Made by a program: the position numbers and the translations under genes. Positions 1 through 10,872 of a stretch of DNA of 64,000 nucleotides are shown here, piece by piece; within the stretch, counting starts at the first letter, position 1, and every line of letters begins with the position of its first letter. The notes below the pieces were generated by a model. It had not been told where the DNA came from and searched no databases. It saw only the letters and a list, made by a program, of their open reading frames with translations. This stretch comes from Adineta vaga (taxonomy: Eukaryota; Rotifera), in NCBI GenBank assembly GCA_021613535.1, contig CP075495.1:14942001-15006000 (forward strand), written 5' to 3'.

Positions 1-548
1 TTTGCTGCTTTAGGACTAGTACCATGATAACTTACAATCCATTTATCCCAAATATTTTCCACTTTTGCTTGCGCTTCGTCAACATACAAACCAAAACGAA
101 CCCAACCACGTGGAATAACATATTTCGAATTTCCTGCTGTAAGAAAATCTCGGCTAGTTACTGAATAACAGTTTTTACAATAACATCTATTTTGTTGTCG
201 ATTGAAAAGTTTTTTTGAAATTCCTAATGTTAACATATACTCTAAGCACAAAAAGAAATAACCACAAGAATTTACTGTTGTAGTGCTTGGCGAACGAACT
301 AAACCTGCTGTAGAATGTGCTCGTCGATCTATACCAGTTCGATGTGGTAGGTCAGTAGCTCCTTCAAATGTTCGTTTAGGCGAAGAGAATGATAGGCCAG
401 GTTTTACAGGTGAATGTGTTGAAGCAACGGCTGTGGTATTGGAAACAAATTGTCTATCACATTTACATGTGAGACAATACCCAATTCCATTTGATGGTGG
501 TCGAATAAACGATTTCGATACTTTACAAAAAGTACATTCATATAACAT
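1..548 (-). CDS. NEURL4 C-terminal-like domain protein, 3'-partial
   Basis: The minus-strand frame is open from about 577 down to the window edge. The first ATG is at 548. It lies just after a good 3' splice signal (TTTATTTCTAG ending at 578), so the exon follows either a 5' intron or a spliced-leader site. The product starts with closely spaced C-x2-C pairs (CTFCK, CLTCKCD), then a Ser/Thr-rich stretch, then LCLEYM, a CYCKNC pair, GWVRFGL and KWIVSYHGT. This order (Cys pairs, GW.RF.L, W...YHGT) resembles the C-terminal region of NEURL4. The fold may be ADP-ribosyltransferase-like; that is from memory of the family. The gene runs past position 1, so its end is not seen. It diverges from a paralogue at 944-2067. 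The family call is moderate; the reading frame is firm. Confidence 0.6.
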   Translation of the reverse strand, partial: MLYECTFCKVSKSFIRPPSNGIGYCLTCKCDRQFVSNTTAVASTHSPVKPGLSFSSPKRTFEGATDLPHRTGIDRRAHSTAGLVRSPSTTTVNSCGYFFLCLEYMLTLGISKKLFNRQQNRCYCKNCYSVTSRDFLTAGNSKYVIPRGWVRFGLYVDEAQAKVENIWDKWIVSYHGTSPKAA

Positions 549-943
549 GATAAAAGTATTAAAATTATATTCAAAATCTAGAAATAAATAACAAAATCTT
601 TCACCATCATGATTTATTTTTAGGAAAATTTCGAAATTATGTCATTTTCTTCACTGAAAATGATCTTATGTCAAATGTGATCATCTATTAATAATGCTTC
701 ACCGAAAGAAAGAGTAAAATATCTTCCAATATAGTTAGTTGGAAATTTTGTCTTCGATACAGCACATGTTATATATAACTTAAGATTTTGTCTCAGTAAC
801 GATATGCTGATAAGCATCGGTAGTTACAAAATAAAAAAGCAAATGTTGACAAATCTGTATGTTGCCGAGTGAAGTCGATAAGACAATCGCACAAGAAAAA
901 ATCGTGGAATAGAAATACACACTGATATACAAAGAAACAAATT
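549..943. other. Divergent intergenic region
   Basis: This gap separates two head-to-head paralogues and probably holds both promoters, plus possible 5' exons of the minus-strand gene (a splice acceptor ends at 578). I see no convincing coding exon or clear TATA box. The minus-strand reading frame across 793-1056 runs antisense to exon 1 of the plus-strand gene and has no family features. Confidence 0.4.
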
Positions 944-2067
944 ATGCCATCAGTTGATTTCTCAAATATCAAAAATGAAACATTATCTCCTACTAATTCA
1001 AATAAAACTTTTGAAATAGAGAGACCTTTACAGACCATGACACCATTATCATTCAAAGTACTAACAACTACAGGTAAGATTTTCGCCGAAAATGATGATT
1101 TATAAAAGAGATTTATTTATTGATTTAGCACAATCACCATCACCACGAAATGGACTCAGTGGTGGTCAAATTGCTGGCATAGTTTCTGGTGTCATAGGTT
1201 TTTTTATTGTATTTGCTTTAATTTATTATTGTTATCGGCGACAAAAACGCCGTAAGTTAGAATAGTATATTTGCTCGATTAAAACTCATATAAAGTTTAA
1301 TGGAGTTCAGATAAACCATCTTCATCAAGTCCAGTTACTCCACCTGCTAAACCTTCGTAAGTATATAAATATAACTTCATTATGTTATTTCTTATATTCA
1401 TACTGGATTTGTCTTTAGTCAGCCAAATCCCATTGTATCACCTCCATCAGAACCGCCAATAGCTCATACGATACTTCAGTGTAGGCAACCACTCTGTGAA
1501 GAATATCTTAAAAGATTTAAAATTCCAGATGCTTTCTTTAATAAGAAATATGACAAATGTTTCTGTAGAAAATGCCATAGTCCATCAGATAAAAAAGGTA
1601 CATGTGGACATTGGTGCAATGAACTACATCGTTGGACTCGTTTTGGTTTAAGTATAAATGATGCACATGCAAAACAATGGAAAATTTTTCGTGATTGGAA
1701 GACGAGCTATTATGGAACAACATCGGATCGACTATTTGCAATTATACGTAATCGTTTCGTTCCATTGGATAATGATCAACTTGCTGATGGAAAGTTATTT
1801 ATTAGTGGACATGCCGATAAGACACATTGTAACACATCACCTTCCCTAATGTGTGCCAGTCAACCGAAGTTTAGCGCTCCCTCGAGATTTCGAGCACCCG
1901 ATGGGAATAATTACAACGTTCAAGTAGTATTACAATGTAAACAAAATCCAGATACAATTATTGGTGATAAAAGTGCAGCATCTTCCACCAGAGGCATCGT
2001 ATGGAAAACACAAGCACGATGTACTGTCGTTCCATATGCATTATTTATTCGATTACAGAAACTATAA
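944..2067 (+). CDS. Single-pass membrane protein with NEURL4 C-terminal-like domain
   Basis: Four exons with consistent phase: 944-1073, 1129-1251, 1311-1356 and 1419-2067, giving 315 aa. Introns are 55-62 nt with GT-AG ends. Residues about 1-43 are polar with N-glycosylation sequons. A transmembrane helix follows (GGQIAGIVSGVIGFFIVFAL), then a basic stop-transfer YRRQKRR and a Pro/Ser linker. The rest is a Cys-rich NEURL4 C-terminal-like domain: LCEEYL, CFCRKC, RWTRFGL, DWKTSYYGT, DGKLFISGH and a final VVPYALFIRL. Compared with the neighbour at 1-548, the His of YHGT is Tyr here, which may matter if the fold is ART-like. An in-frame stop at 923 supports the ATG at 944. No signal peptide is visible, so either the helix acts as a signal anchor or an upstream exon is missing. 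Function is not known. Confidence 0.7.
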
Positions 2068-2341
2068 CTTAGAATTAATTGATCTATATTTTCACATGTT
2101 TACGACAGTGAAAGATAATTTGAATAGTTCGATTTTAATCATTATTTCTGAAATAAAATCCTATTCTATGAGTAGAATCCAGTCAAAATATAAAAGATTA
2201 ATTTTTGTTTTGCTAATTCACTGCTAATCTCTTAATATGTTTTTAAATATAAAAAATAAAAAAAATATCGAACAATAGATACTAAAGCTGTCATTCATTC
2301 ATTCGTACGTATACATTTATTGAAAGCGCATCGTCATTAAT

Positions 2342-4048
2342 ATGAAATATATCAGTGTGTTTCTTTTTCTTGTTCTTATCGTCTATACAGAAACAAAGTG
2401 GAATAATACTCGAGCAGTGAACTGTAATGATCTTGCCTGTAATAATGGTCGATGTATTGATGAAACTCAAGGACCGAGATGTCTATGTGATGAAGGTTTT
2501 ATTGGTAGTAATTGTAATCAACAAGGTTCAGATTTCTATCGTCGAACACAACTCATACCTGGACTTGCTGATCCTGATATTCTAGCAGTGAACGATGACC
2601 TATTTTATTTGTCGGGCACTTCTGATGGTATGGTTTTACCAATTTATCAATCGACGAATCTAATTAATTATCAATTAAAAGTTACATACAATCCATCTGC
2701 TATTGATTCGACATATAACTATTGTTTTCTTTGGGCACCTGATCTTTCGAAACGTGGTACTGGTTATGATTTATACTTCTCTGCTCAACGAGTTTCGAAA
2801 GGTGCACCATGTCCCGCTAATGGACAAGATGTAACGACATTTCTTGCTCGTGCTTCGGATAATAATCTCATCTTTAGTACGCCAGTACTTGTTGATTTTG
2901 GACCGTCGGCTCCGAAAGGAAGAATTGCTTCAGGTTGTAATGGTGATGGTTGTTTAAAAACAGTTCGAATTGATTCTGCTGTGGTGGGACCAGAAAATGA
3001 TCGCTGGTTTTTCTACGTCTGGTTTACAGCTGGAAATAATATAGCTGCATTTCCTTTTGCATCACCAACTAGTATGGTAGCTAATGCTGGACCAGCTTCT
3101 TTTTCTATTCCTGCTAGTGATGAAAAGATTAATGAAGCACCAGAAGTCTTCTGGCGTGATGGACAATATTATTTCTTCATTAGTACAGCATTCTTCGATA
3201 GTCAATATGCAATGTCCTATGTAATGGCACCAACAATCGCGGATTTAACTCGTAGACGTGCCGTACGTACTCATTCCCTTGCACAACGAAACTCAGCCGG
3301 ACGACTCGTTCAAACACATGGACATAATTCTATAGTTGCACGACGAGGTCAATTCTTTAATGTATTTCATCAAGGTGTTTTTGACGGTAATGGACGAATG
3401 ATCCGACGAGATACATTTAAACAACGTATTGCATTTCGATCCGATGGTTCAATACATACATTGAATACTATCGATATCCGTTGGACTCAACTTCCACTAC
3501 ATCAATATTCTATCGATATAGTGAAGAAAGACGGATCGACTGTTGGTCCTTGTATTGCTGTTGGTCGTATTGGATCGACATTAGAAACAACATATACAGG
3601 TATATGTCCAGATGGTGGTAATCAATTGATAAACAAAGGTGATATTGCTGCATTTCGATTATTTTATTCACAGAATCAAGTATGGAAAGATTTTGCTGAA
3701 GTTAAATATGATGGAGTATCAGATCAGTTAGCTTTTTATTTATCAAATGGAAATACGAAACACATAGTTCTTCGTTGGAATGAACGTATAACAGGTACAA
3801 GATATTCTCTCGATGTTCGTCGTAAAGATGGCACATGGGTTGCACCTTGTGTTGCTGATGCAATTATTGGTACTCAAATTGAATATGTTTTCGATGGTAA
3901 TTGTCAAACAGCCAAAGTTTTTGTTGAACCTCGTGATATCACACATATTCGAATGTGTTCTGCTATAAATAATGACTGGGCGCGTGCAATATGTGGCGAA
4001 GTTGCTTATGATGGAAAGATAATCCATGTTTATGTACGCATACCATAA
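2342..4048 (+). CDS. Secreted EGF-like plus GH43-like glycoside hydrolase
   Basis: Intronless, 568 aa. A signal peptide (about 1-18) is followed by one EGF-like module at about 28-58 with six Cys. A five-bladed-propeller hydrolase domain resembling family GH43 (arabinanase/xylosidase type) spans about 65-380. Candidate catalytic residues by motif are Asp77 in GLADPDI (base), Asp211 in RIDSAVV (pKa modulator) and Glu265 in INEAPEVF (acid). After it come two similar segments of about 85 residues, each opening with (Y)S(I/L)D(I/V)(V/R)(K/R)KDG and a VxPC motif. It probably cleaves plant or algal arabinan/xylan outside the cell; the substrate is not determined. The lack of introns and the rarity of GH43 in animals suggest horizontal transfer, while the EGF module looks animal. 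Tail-to-tail with the nuclease at 4212-5368. Confidence 0.75.
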   Translation: MKYISVFLFLVLIVYTETKWNNTRAVNCNDLACNNGRCIDETQGPRCLCDEGFIGSNCNQQGSDFYRRTQLIPGLADPDILAVNDDLFYLSGTSDGMVLPIYQSTNLINYQLKVTYNPSAIDSTYNYCFLWAPDLSKRGTGYDLYFSAQRVSKGAPCPANGQDVTTFLARASDNNLIFSTPVLVDFGPSAPKGRIASGCNGDGCLKTVRIDSAVVGPENDRWFFYVWFTAGNNIAAFPFASPTSMVANAGPASFSIPASDEKINEAPEVFWRDGQYYFFISTAFFDSQYAMSYVMAPTIADLTRRRAVRTHSLAQRNSAGRLVQTHGHNSIVARRGQFFNVFHQGVFDGNGRMIRRDTFKQRIAFRSDGSIHTLNTIDIRWTQLPLHQYSIDIVKKDGSTVGPCIAVGRIGSTLETTYTGICPDGGNQLINKGDIAAFRLFYSQNQVWKDFAEVKYDGVSDQLAFYLSNGNTKHIVLRWNERITGTRYSLDVRRKDGTWVAPCVADAIIGTQIEYVFDGNCQTAKVFVEPRDITHIRMCSAINNDWARAICGEVAYDGKIIHVYVRIP

Positions 4049-4211
4049 TCAAACAATATGTCGAGAACTTTCATTTTCAATAATAAAAAAACATAAGAGT
4101 AGTTGTCATAGAGACATTCTTTTTCTTTATTGAAAATAATATTTATTCACCTGAACACAATCAATTACATATGTCTACTAGAGGAAAACTTATTTTAAAA
4201 AAATCAAATAA

Positions 4212-5368
4212 TTAAACTGTCGAAACATATTCATTTTGTTTTCGGATCACTCGTGATCGTTTACCTTTTGTTGGTTTTTGACTTATACAACGATAATTCA
4301 ATAATAAGAGAAGTAAAAGAATTTGACTGACGATAGCCATTACAAGTGCTACAGTTCCAAAACTAATCTTTTTTGATTTATTAGTACTAGCCATTGACTG
4401 AACAATTTTATTGACGACTGCTCCTAATCTTACTCCACCTTGTATTAATCGTTGTTCAAGAACAACCATTCGTGTATTATAATATGTTTGACCAAGTTCA
4501 AATTCTTTTGAAACATTCATTGGTTGATTATTTTCATCGCGATAAACAAGATCACAATTAAGTTTGGCATCTTCTTGTATCCATATTGTTGAACAAGCAA
4601 GATAACGTGATTCATCCGAAGATGAACAATTTGTCCAATCGGAGATATTTTTCGCATATTGTGTTTTCATTTGATTAACTAAATATTGAAGATATTGAGA
4701 TGGTTGAGAATGAAAATCTTGTGTAATACGACGTTCAATCATAACAGTATCCCAAAGTGAATGCAGATTGGTTTGTTTACCAAAGAAATGACCTATGTGT
4801 AAAAAGAACAACATCAAAAATATATTTTTTTCTAATTATTATTTAAAGATTTACCTCGAATACTATTACCACCACGATCTCCGTGAAATCCAGCATGTAA
4901 TGGTTGATGTGCATCACCAATAAAATGGACAAGAAATTTCAAGGCTTCTTGACGTTGTACGTCATCTTGTTGTGAATCTGCTAATCTTTTCGTATAATTT
5001 TGAATTGATCCATCCACACATTGTTGTCCACCTGACCAGTCACAATCTTGTTCACGATCATAAGTACATGCCCAATCTTTTGTATCAGCATAATGTAATT
5101 GTTTTGACCATTGCCAATTAAGATAATCAACTGGATTTGTATCAGGATAAATGATATAATCAGGCCATGATGCTAACATACTTAAATTGCCTGATGTATA
5201 CCATGGTAGATGATTACGTACAAATGTCGATGATTCTTCAGTGAGAAATGTTTGAGCAATAGCAGCAACTAGAGCATGACCATCTTCACCCCAGCCGTGC
5301 ACTGAACTATACGAAGTTAATAAGAAGACAACGGAAAATAATGTTGTTGAAGAAAAATATGAAAACAT
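4212..5368 (-). CDS. S1/P1-type zinc nuclease with C-terminal membrane anchor
   Basis: Two exons (5368-4855 and 4792-4212, 62-nt intron), 364 aa. The family cleaves single-stranded DNA and RNA using three zinc ions. A signal peptide ends at about residue 25, so the mature chain begins WGEDGH. In this family the N-terminal Trp (W26) and His31 bind zinc. The other ligand motifs are present: SWPDYI, LHYAD, HFIGDAHQPLHAG and LHSLWDTVM. Several N-glycosylation sequons and paired Cys fit an extracellular enzyme. The C-terminus has a hydrophobic helix at about 315-340 with a long Leu run, then a basic tail ending NEYVSTV, which predicts type I membrane anchoring; secreted fungal P1/S1 enzymes lack this. 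S1/P1 nucleases occur in plants, fungi, protists and bacteria, so horizontal acquisition is plausible. The catalytic set looks complete. Confidence 0.85.
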
Positions 5369-6210
5369 GTTATTCTTATGGTGATAACGTTTAAAATGTA
5401 TTCATTATTTAAGTTTGATATTTTACAGGTAGATAATAACTTAAGATAATTTCGTGGTCCAAAATACAAAAACACGTTTTATATGATATAGTTTCATCAT
5501 CTATCTAACTGAAACAGATGAATCTTTTTCTCTTTTGTTTGTTCGAAAAAAAAGCAATGCGTACAGAAAGAAAAACAGCGTTTTTATCTTTTACCTACAA
5601 AAACAAAAAATCTTTTCTTCATCAAGTGTTGATGACTTCTATGAAACATATAACTATGTAAATTGTGTGTTGAATCATTAGAAGTTTTCTGTATGCATAA
5701 GAAGAAGTATTCCATTTGATTGTTCTTCAAATATGAAACATAGATAACGTTTTAATTGTGATTTAGTAATAGATAGAAGAATGGTGTTTTCAACTAACAA
5801 GTCTAATCCGAATAATTTGAAAATTAATCACGACATCAATCAACTAGTGACCTCTGCAGTAGATTTCTAAAGAGGTTATAATCAATAATTGTCATCGGTT
5901 ATAAGATGAACCATCGGAAATAATCTGTAAATGATTCTCTTTCTTTTTCTGCTTGAAACATATGAATGACGTAAGAATTCTACTTTGATCAATACTCTCT
6001 TTTCATTTCATCACATCTTAATGAAAAAAAGAGTCTTTTTTTCCACAAGGAATTATATTTATCTTCAAAAATATATAAACAAACGAATTAAAATTCTCTT
6101 CTTTTCTCTCTTTCTCTCGATATTTAATCATGATGACGTAATAAAAACGTTCTTGCACAATATCTGACCATAATTTTCTAATTCAGATATTTCTCCCTCT
6201 TTTAAAGAGT
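5369..6210. other. Intergenic region, no gene seen
   Basis: AT-rich spacer between the start of the nuclease (transcribed left) and the small membrane protein gene (transcribed right). It must contain both promoters. The short open frame at 5985-6167 has low-complexity composition and no supporting features, so I do not call it. Confidence 0.4.
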
Positions 6211-6504
6211 ATGAATCTACCACAACCACAAGCAAATAAGGTCGAACATGATACCTTGTCGCTCATATCTCAACATATGTACGTTAAACATCGAAATATT
6301 TTTATTGGTATTGGTGCAGTTGTTGTAACTGGTTTAACAACATTTGTCATACTTCGTAATTATTCATATAATACTCGAGATCGTCTAGTTAAAATTCGTC
6401 GTGAAATTCAAGATGTTAAACCTGGTTCGGAATCTGTCCTTGAAGCTTATCATGAAAAATTAAAAAAACGACAAGCTGAAAAAGAACTTCGAGAAAAAAA
6501 TTGA
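6211..6504 (+). CDS. Small single-pass membrane protein, function unknown
   Basis: Intronless, 97 aa. I do not recognise the family. Residues about 1-28 are polar, about 29-48 form one transmembrane helix (IFIGIGAVVVTGLTTFVIL), and the remainder is a highly charged, probably helical or coiled-coil tail rich in Lys, Arg and Glu (LKKRQAEKELREK). The topology and size resemble short mitochondrial or ER tail proteins, but no diagnostic motif is present. The stop is 72 nt upstream of the next ATG on the same strand (Mog1-like gene). Codon use looks like the neighbouring genes, which supports a real gene. Polar residues with positive charge on the C-terminal side suggest the tail faces the cytosol; this is inference. 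Confidence 0.6.
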   Translation: MNLPQPQANKVEHDTLSLISQHMYVKHRNIFIGIGAVVVTGLTTFVILRNYSYNTRDRLVKIRREIQDVKPGSESVLEAYHEKLKKRQAEKELREKN

Positions 6505-6576
6505 ATTTTCTTTTGTCCCTAGATTTGTCTGTGTTTTTCTCCTTTTTAGATTAATTTGTTTTTGTTTTATTTCGAT

Positions 6577-7390
6577 ATGACACGAATTAAACGTCCTTTA
6601 TTTGGTGGTGCTATTCAAGCCTTTTTACCCGATAGAAATATCGATGCGAGGTATGAACATAAAGAAAGTTTTTTCTTAGAAATGTATTCAATTTATTTTT
6701 AGTTCGATTCGACTTGTACCGAATAATCAAGAAGTTTATATGCACGCAGAATCAGATCAAAGTATTATTGTAGAAATTCTCGAACGTGTCGATGAAGTTT
6801 CCGACGAAAATGCAATTAAGTAAGAAAAAATCTTCTCGAAAATATTATTATTGACAGACAATTTTCGTTTTAGATATCATTTCGATGCATTAGCAGAAGC
6901 AAATAATGCAGAAAATGTTCAAGATCATATCATCGATAAAATCGAATCAATTCCAATAACTTCACTGAATGTTCAACGGTAAGATTGAATTCTCATCTGA
7001 TTTCGTTTTATTTCCTTTGTTTTTGTTAAGATTAACATCTGCTTGGTATTTATTCGGTCGACAACAAGTTTCCAAATATCATGAACAAGCAAAAAATATT
7101 GTTCATTTACATCTATGTCTTCTTCGTTTGGGTGGTGAAATTGCTACAGATATTCTCATTTCATTCAACGATCCAGTTCTTGTCAAGTAAATTTTGAATT
7201 TCGAAGAGAAAGAACGAACGAAGAATTTTCATGTTTTTCTTTTAGTTCACAAAGCAGTAGTAACGATGAACAAATACAAAATGGTTCTCGATGGACATTT
7301 GATGATTTTAAAGAATTTTTTTCTTCATTCGAAGTAGTTGACTATGGATTATTCGTTCCAACAACAACAGATGATGTTGATATGTCATAA
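6577..7390 (+). CDS. RANGRF: Mog1/RANGRF-type Ran guanine nucleotide release factor
   Basis: Five exons with matching phase 2 junctions: 6577-6650, 6703-6819, 6874-6978, 7031-7186 and 7246-7390, giving 198 aa. Introns are 52-60 nt. The product begins with the family hallmark RPLFGGAIQAFLPDR, followed by the EVYMHAESDQSIIVEIL region and a later central block with the LTSAWYLFGRQQVSKYHEQ segment. Mog1 proteins bind Ran, release GTP from it and help nuclear transport; the vertebrate protein also affects trafficking of the Nav1.5 sodium channel. Length matches the family (about 185-220 aa). The C-terminus is acidic (DDVDMS). An AATAAA lies about 55 nt after the stop. This looks like an intact housekeeping gene, and its introns are a good local standard for intron size. 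Confidence 0.9.
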
Positions 7391-8247
7391 ATTGTATTTT
7401 AAATGTCAAACAAGAGTCTTTTTGATAAAATTCATTCTTTTATAAATAAAACTGCTGGACAAACTAACCGAATAGATCGCTTTTTTCCTATCTATAATGA
7501 TTAACAAGATGAATTTGATTACGTAGTATTGGTAGTTTCATATCCAATCCAAGTTTCACACTCGTTTGTTGATACATAATTACCTCCGAAAATGATATTC
7601 ATTTTGATTCTTACAAAAATCATAATAAAAATATCTTTTTCCACAAAAAGAAAACTGAATCTTGTCGAATATTAGTTTAATCGGAGAGATGTTATAAATT
7701 TCTCACGTGTTTTGAAAAAAATCGATCAGCGGAATGAATTTATTTTGTCTTTCTTCTTTTATGATAAAAACTCTCGAGAAAAACAAGTTCTTGATGACAA
7801 AAACAAACTTGTTTTGCATCTCACATGCTTCTGCTTCAAAGGAGACGTTAGTCTTATTTTGCAGCACGTTTTTTTCCTTTTCTGCATTAAGATTACCCTG
7901 CATATTTTTCCTTTCTCGCTCTCCCCCTTCTATTGAGTATGAATGACTTAAAATGCCTTGACATCTCGAATAATAATACCAAACAAAAAATCGACGTGTT
8001 TCTGACGATGATTATCATCAAAATTGGAATCTTCAAATCAATTTAGAAAGGTTTCTACAAAGACAAAAAAAATCTCGTAAGGACAAAAAAAAATAGATTG
8101 TTTTTTTCGGTTCAAGGTTAAAACATCGACACTGTTGTTTTTTTGTTTTCATAATATGCATCCGAAACACAATTATAGAAGGAATGTCTATTTTTCTTCC
8201 TCTTTTTTTTTCAGTTCCGATTTTAGCGTCAAGGTCAGTACGATTCA
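7391..8247. other. Intergenic region, no gene seen
   Basis: About 860 nt of AT-rich DNA with poly-T and poly-A runs between two genes on the same strand. Several overlapping short frames (7703-7946 on both strands, 8033-8290 minus) are Phe/Lys-rich products of T- and A-runs and have no domain features. Confidence 0.4.
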
Positions 8248-10872
8248 ATGCGTCATAGACAATCGTTATCGATTGAAAATACTTCGTCAATGTTATTCGA
8301 ACAATTACCTGATGAAATCCTATTAATTATATGTTCACATTTAAGTTCATTTCATATTATTAAAGCATTTAATGATTTAAATTATCGATTCAATTGTACG
8401 ATTAATCAATATAGACAACATCTCGATTTTCGCGGTTTAGATCTACGAAAATTTTATTTCTTTTGTAAAGTCTTACGCGTTAGTATTGGAAATCAAGTCC
8501 GTTCGATAATTCTATCTAATGCAGCACCATCTGTACGACAATTGACATTATTTCGTAAACAACTCGAACCTATTGTAGAATTATTACCTAACTTAGAACG
8601 ATTAACACTTCTTGATTATTATGATGATGAATTAGATCTTTATTTACCAATAATTTCAACATTAAAACATCTTAAAGAATTGAAAATAACTTTTATTAAA
8701 AATAAAAATGAAACAACTCTATGTAGTTTAATTAGTCAAATGTTAACAGATAATTTTGTTTATTTTGATCATTTACCAAAACGACGAAAACGTGATTTAT
8801 CGATATTAGAAAAATTATCTTTAACGGGAACTGGTTATTTAAAATTAACACCAATTTATAATGAAAAAATTACACATTTAACTTTAGAAATTGATAATAC
8901 CGATGATTTATTAGAAATTTTAACTGGTTTTGATCATCTACAATACTTAAACGTTAATATAAAACAATTAACAATATTAACGTCAAGCATGTAAGTATAT
9001 TAGAAGATTTCTTCCCTTGAGAAACATCATTACATTCGTAGTTTGCACTTTTATATTATTTACCTTTGATAGACTATGCCTACTTGATATAATTTTTCTC
9101 CGATTAAATTCATTGAAGAATACAGGAAATACGTTGTCAATAATGAGTAAAGTAGAAAGTCATGGAATATGTTTAATTTAGTGAAAAATTTAAGTTCCCA
9201 GATGATTTCAATAGTGTTATGTTCGTATTTTTTCCTGTTCTTTAAAATATAACCTGACTTTTATCAGGTATTAAAAACAGTAACTTCATATATCATGATC
9301 ATAAACAGCAAAATTGATTATAAATTGATGGATATATGAAAAGCTTGACAAAGAATATATATTTGTTAGAATGACTTTCATAAAAAAATATGACATCATC
9401 CATCAAAAACTTATCCGTCTGTTTGTTACCCATTAAATACGTCTTTTTTTTCCTATTTCTACATTTCCCGACATCTAAATGAATCTATTAAGATAATTTA
9501 GAAAAAATTATCATACATGAAAAGTAAGTCATGACATAAGAAAAGTTCATATCGTCATTTTTTTTCTCTAATTAACTGTGCCTGGATGGTATAAACAAGC
9601 AAACTCATACTTTACTTTTATTTTGTTTGTATTTGCAATGAAAAACGATTGATTATTTTCTTTAGTTATGATATTCTATCCGATGAACGAAAGGTTCAAT
9701 GTTTATCCTTAACTAATTTCCATTTTCAAACTAAATGGCAACCTGAAATCGTAACATTTAATCATTTTGTGTCAATATTAAATTGTATACCAAATCTACG
9801 ACATTTATCATGTACATTACGATCTGAATCTACTCAAGATAGTCTTGTTCATTCTGATTATATGAATGTAGATAAATGGCGTACGTTATTCAATGAATTT
9901 CATTCATTAATTGATTTAATTTGTACAATAAAATGTCCATTGAAAACATCGAATTATTCCGAATGTGATTTTCTACGAATTAATGCCAATGTTTCTCGTA
10001 CTTCCAATCGATCGATTGATATTCGTCTATGTTATAATAATGGAACATTCAATAATATCAAAAGTGATGTAAGTATTATTCGATTTAACTTGAGATATTG
10101 AAATACAAAGAAAAAGTAATGATTTTTATTCTTCTAGTTAACGTTAGAACTTGATATTCAAGATTTACATAAAATGACTGGAACACAATTAGCATCCAAA
10201 CTTCTTCGTAGTCATGAATTAACATTGTATAGTGATTTTTTTGTTGATGATGATAAACTTCTATCAACATTTCCGGAAACGTTAACATTACCAGATCATC
10301 TTGTATTTTCTCAAATACGAAGTCTTGATCTTCTTGGTGAATTTCCTAGTATGAATAACATATTTTTAGTTACATTTGTTGAACAACTTATTCGTCGATC
10401 ACCAAATCTTCATTCCATTGGATTCTTTCTCTATTGGGTAGAAAATATGACGGATTTAGTATTAAATTTTCTTCGTCCATTGAAAAATTATTTAAAACAA
10501 ATCAAAAAATGTTATCTTTATACTGAAGGTGATATTGATGAAAAATTTGTTTCGGAACTTGCGTATTTAATACCATCGTTAACATTATTATCGGTAAAAA
10601 TTGATTGGTATTGTAATACAGCTGAAGTTGTTAATTTATGTCTTCTTCATATGAAACATCTCATTCATTTGGAAATGGTTTTAGAAGACATACCGGATTA
10701 TTTAGATGAAGATTATATTGATCGAATTAAAATGGAAAAAGAAATTGAAACATTAGCGATGGCACGTGATACACGCGAATGGTTGAAACGAAATACAATT
10801 TTAGGAAAAAAAACATCGAATAGGATATTTCGTGCAGAAAAAAATGGAAATGATTTAAAAATTTGGCTTTGA
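8248..10872 (+). CDS. F-box protein with LRR-like repeats
   Basis: Three exons (8248-8990, 9666-10068, 10138-10872; phases 2 and 0), 626 aa. An F-box at about residues 15-55 (FEQLPDEILLIICSHLSSFHIIKAFNDLN) would bind Skp1 in an SCF ubiquitin ligase. The rest is a series of irregular leucine-rich repeats (LPNLERLTLL, LKHLKELKIT, IPNLRHLSC and similar), expected to recognise the substrate. F-box/LRR proteins are strongly expanded in bdelloids. The second intron is 69 nt, but the first is 675 nt, far longer than its neighbours, and has no open frame of note. The ATG at 8248 is the first in frame; an internal Met at 8290 directly before the F-box is an alternative start. The substrate cannot be guessed. 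Confidence 0.8.

Noticed and set aside
283-591. Plus-strand open frame of 102 codons at the left edge
   Set aside because: It lies antisense to the NEURL4-like frame, whose motifs (Cys pairs, RFGL, YHGT) are shared with the gene at 944-2067; the plus-strand product has no such support.
7703-7946. Overlapping frames on both strands
   Set aside because: Composition is driven by T- and A-runs (Phe/Lys-rich), there are no motifs and the frames overlap each other.
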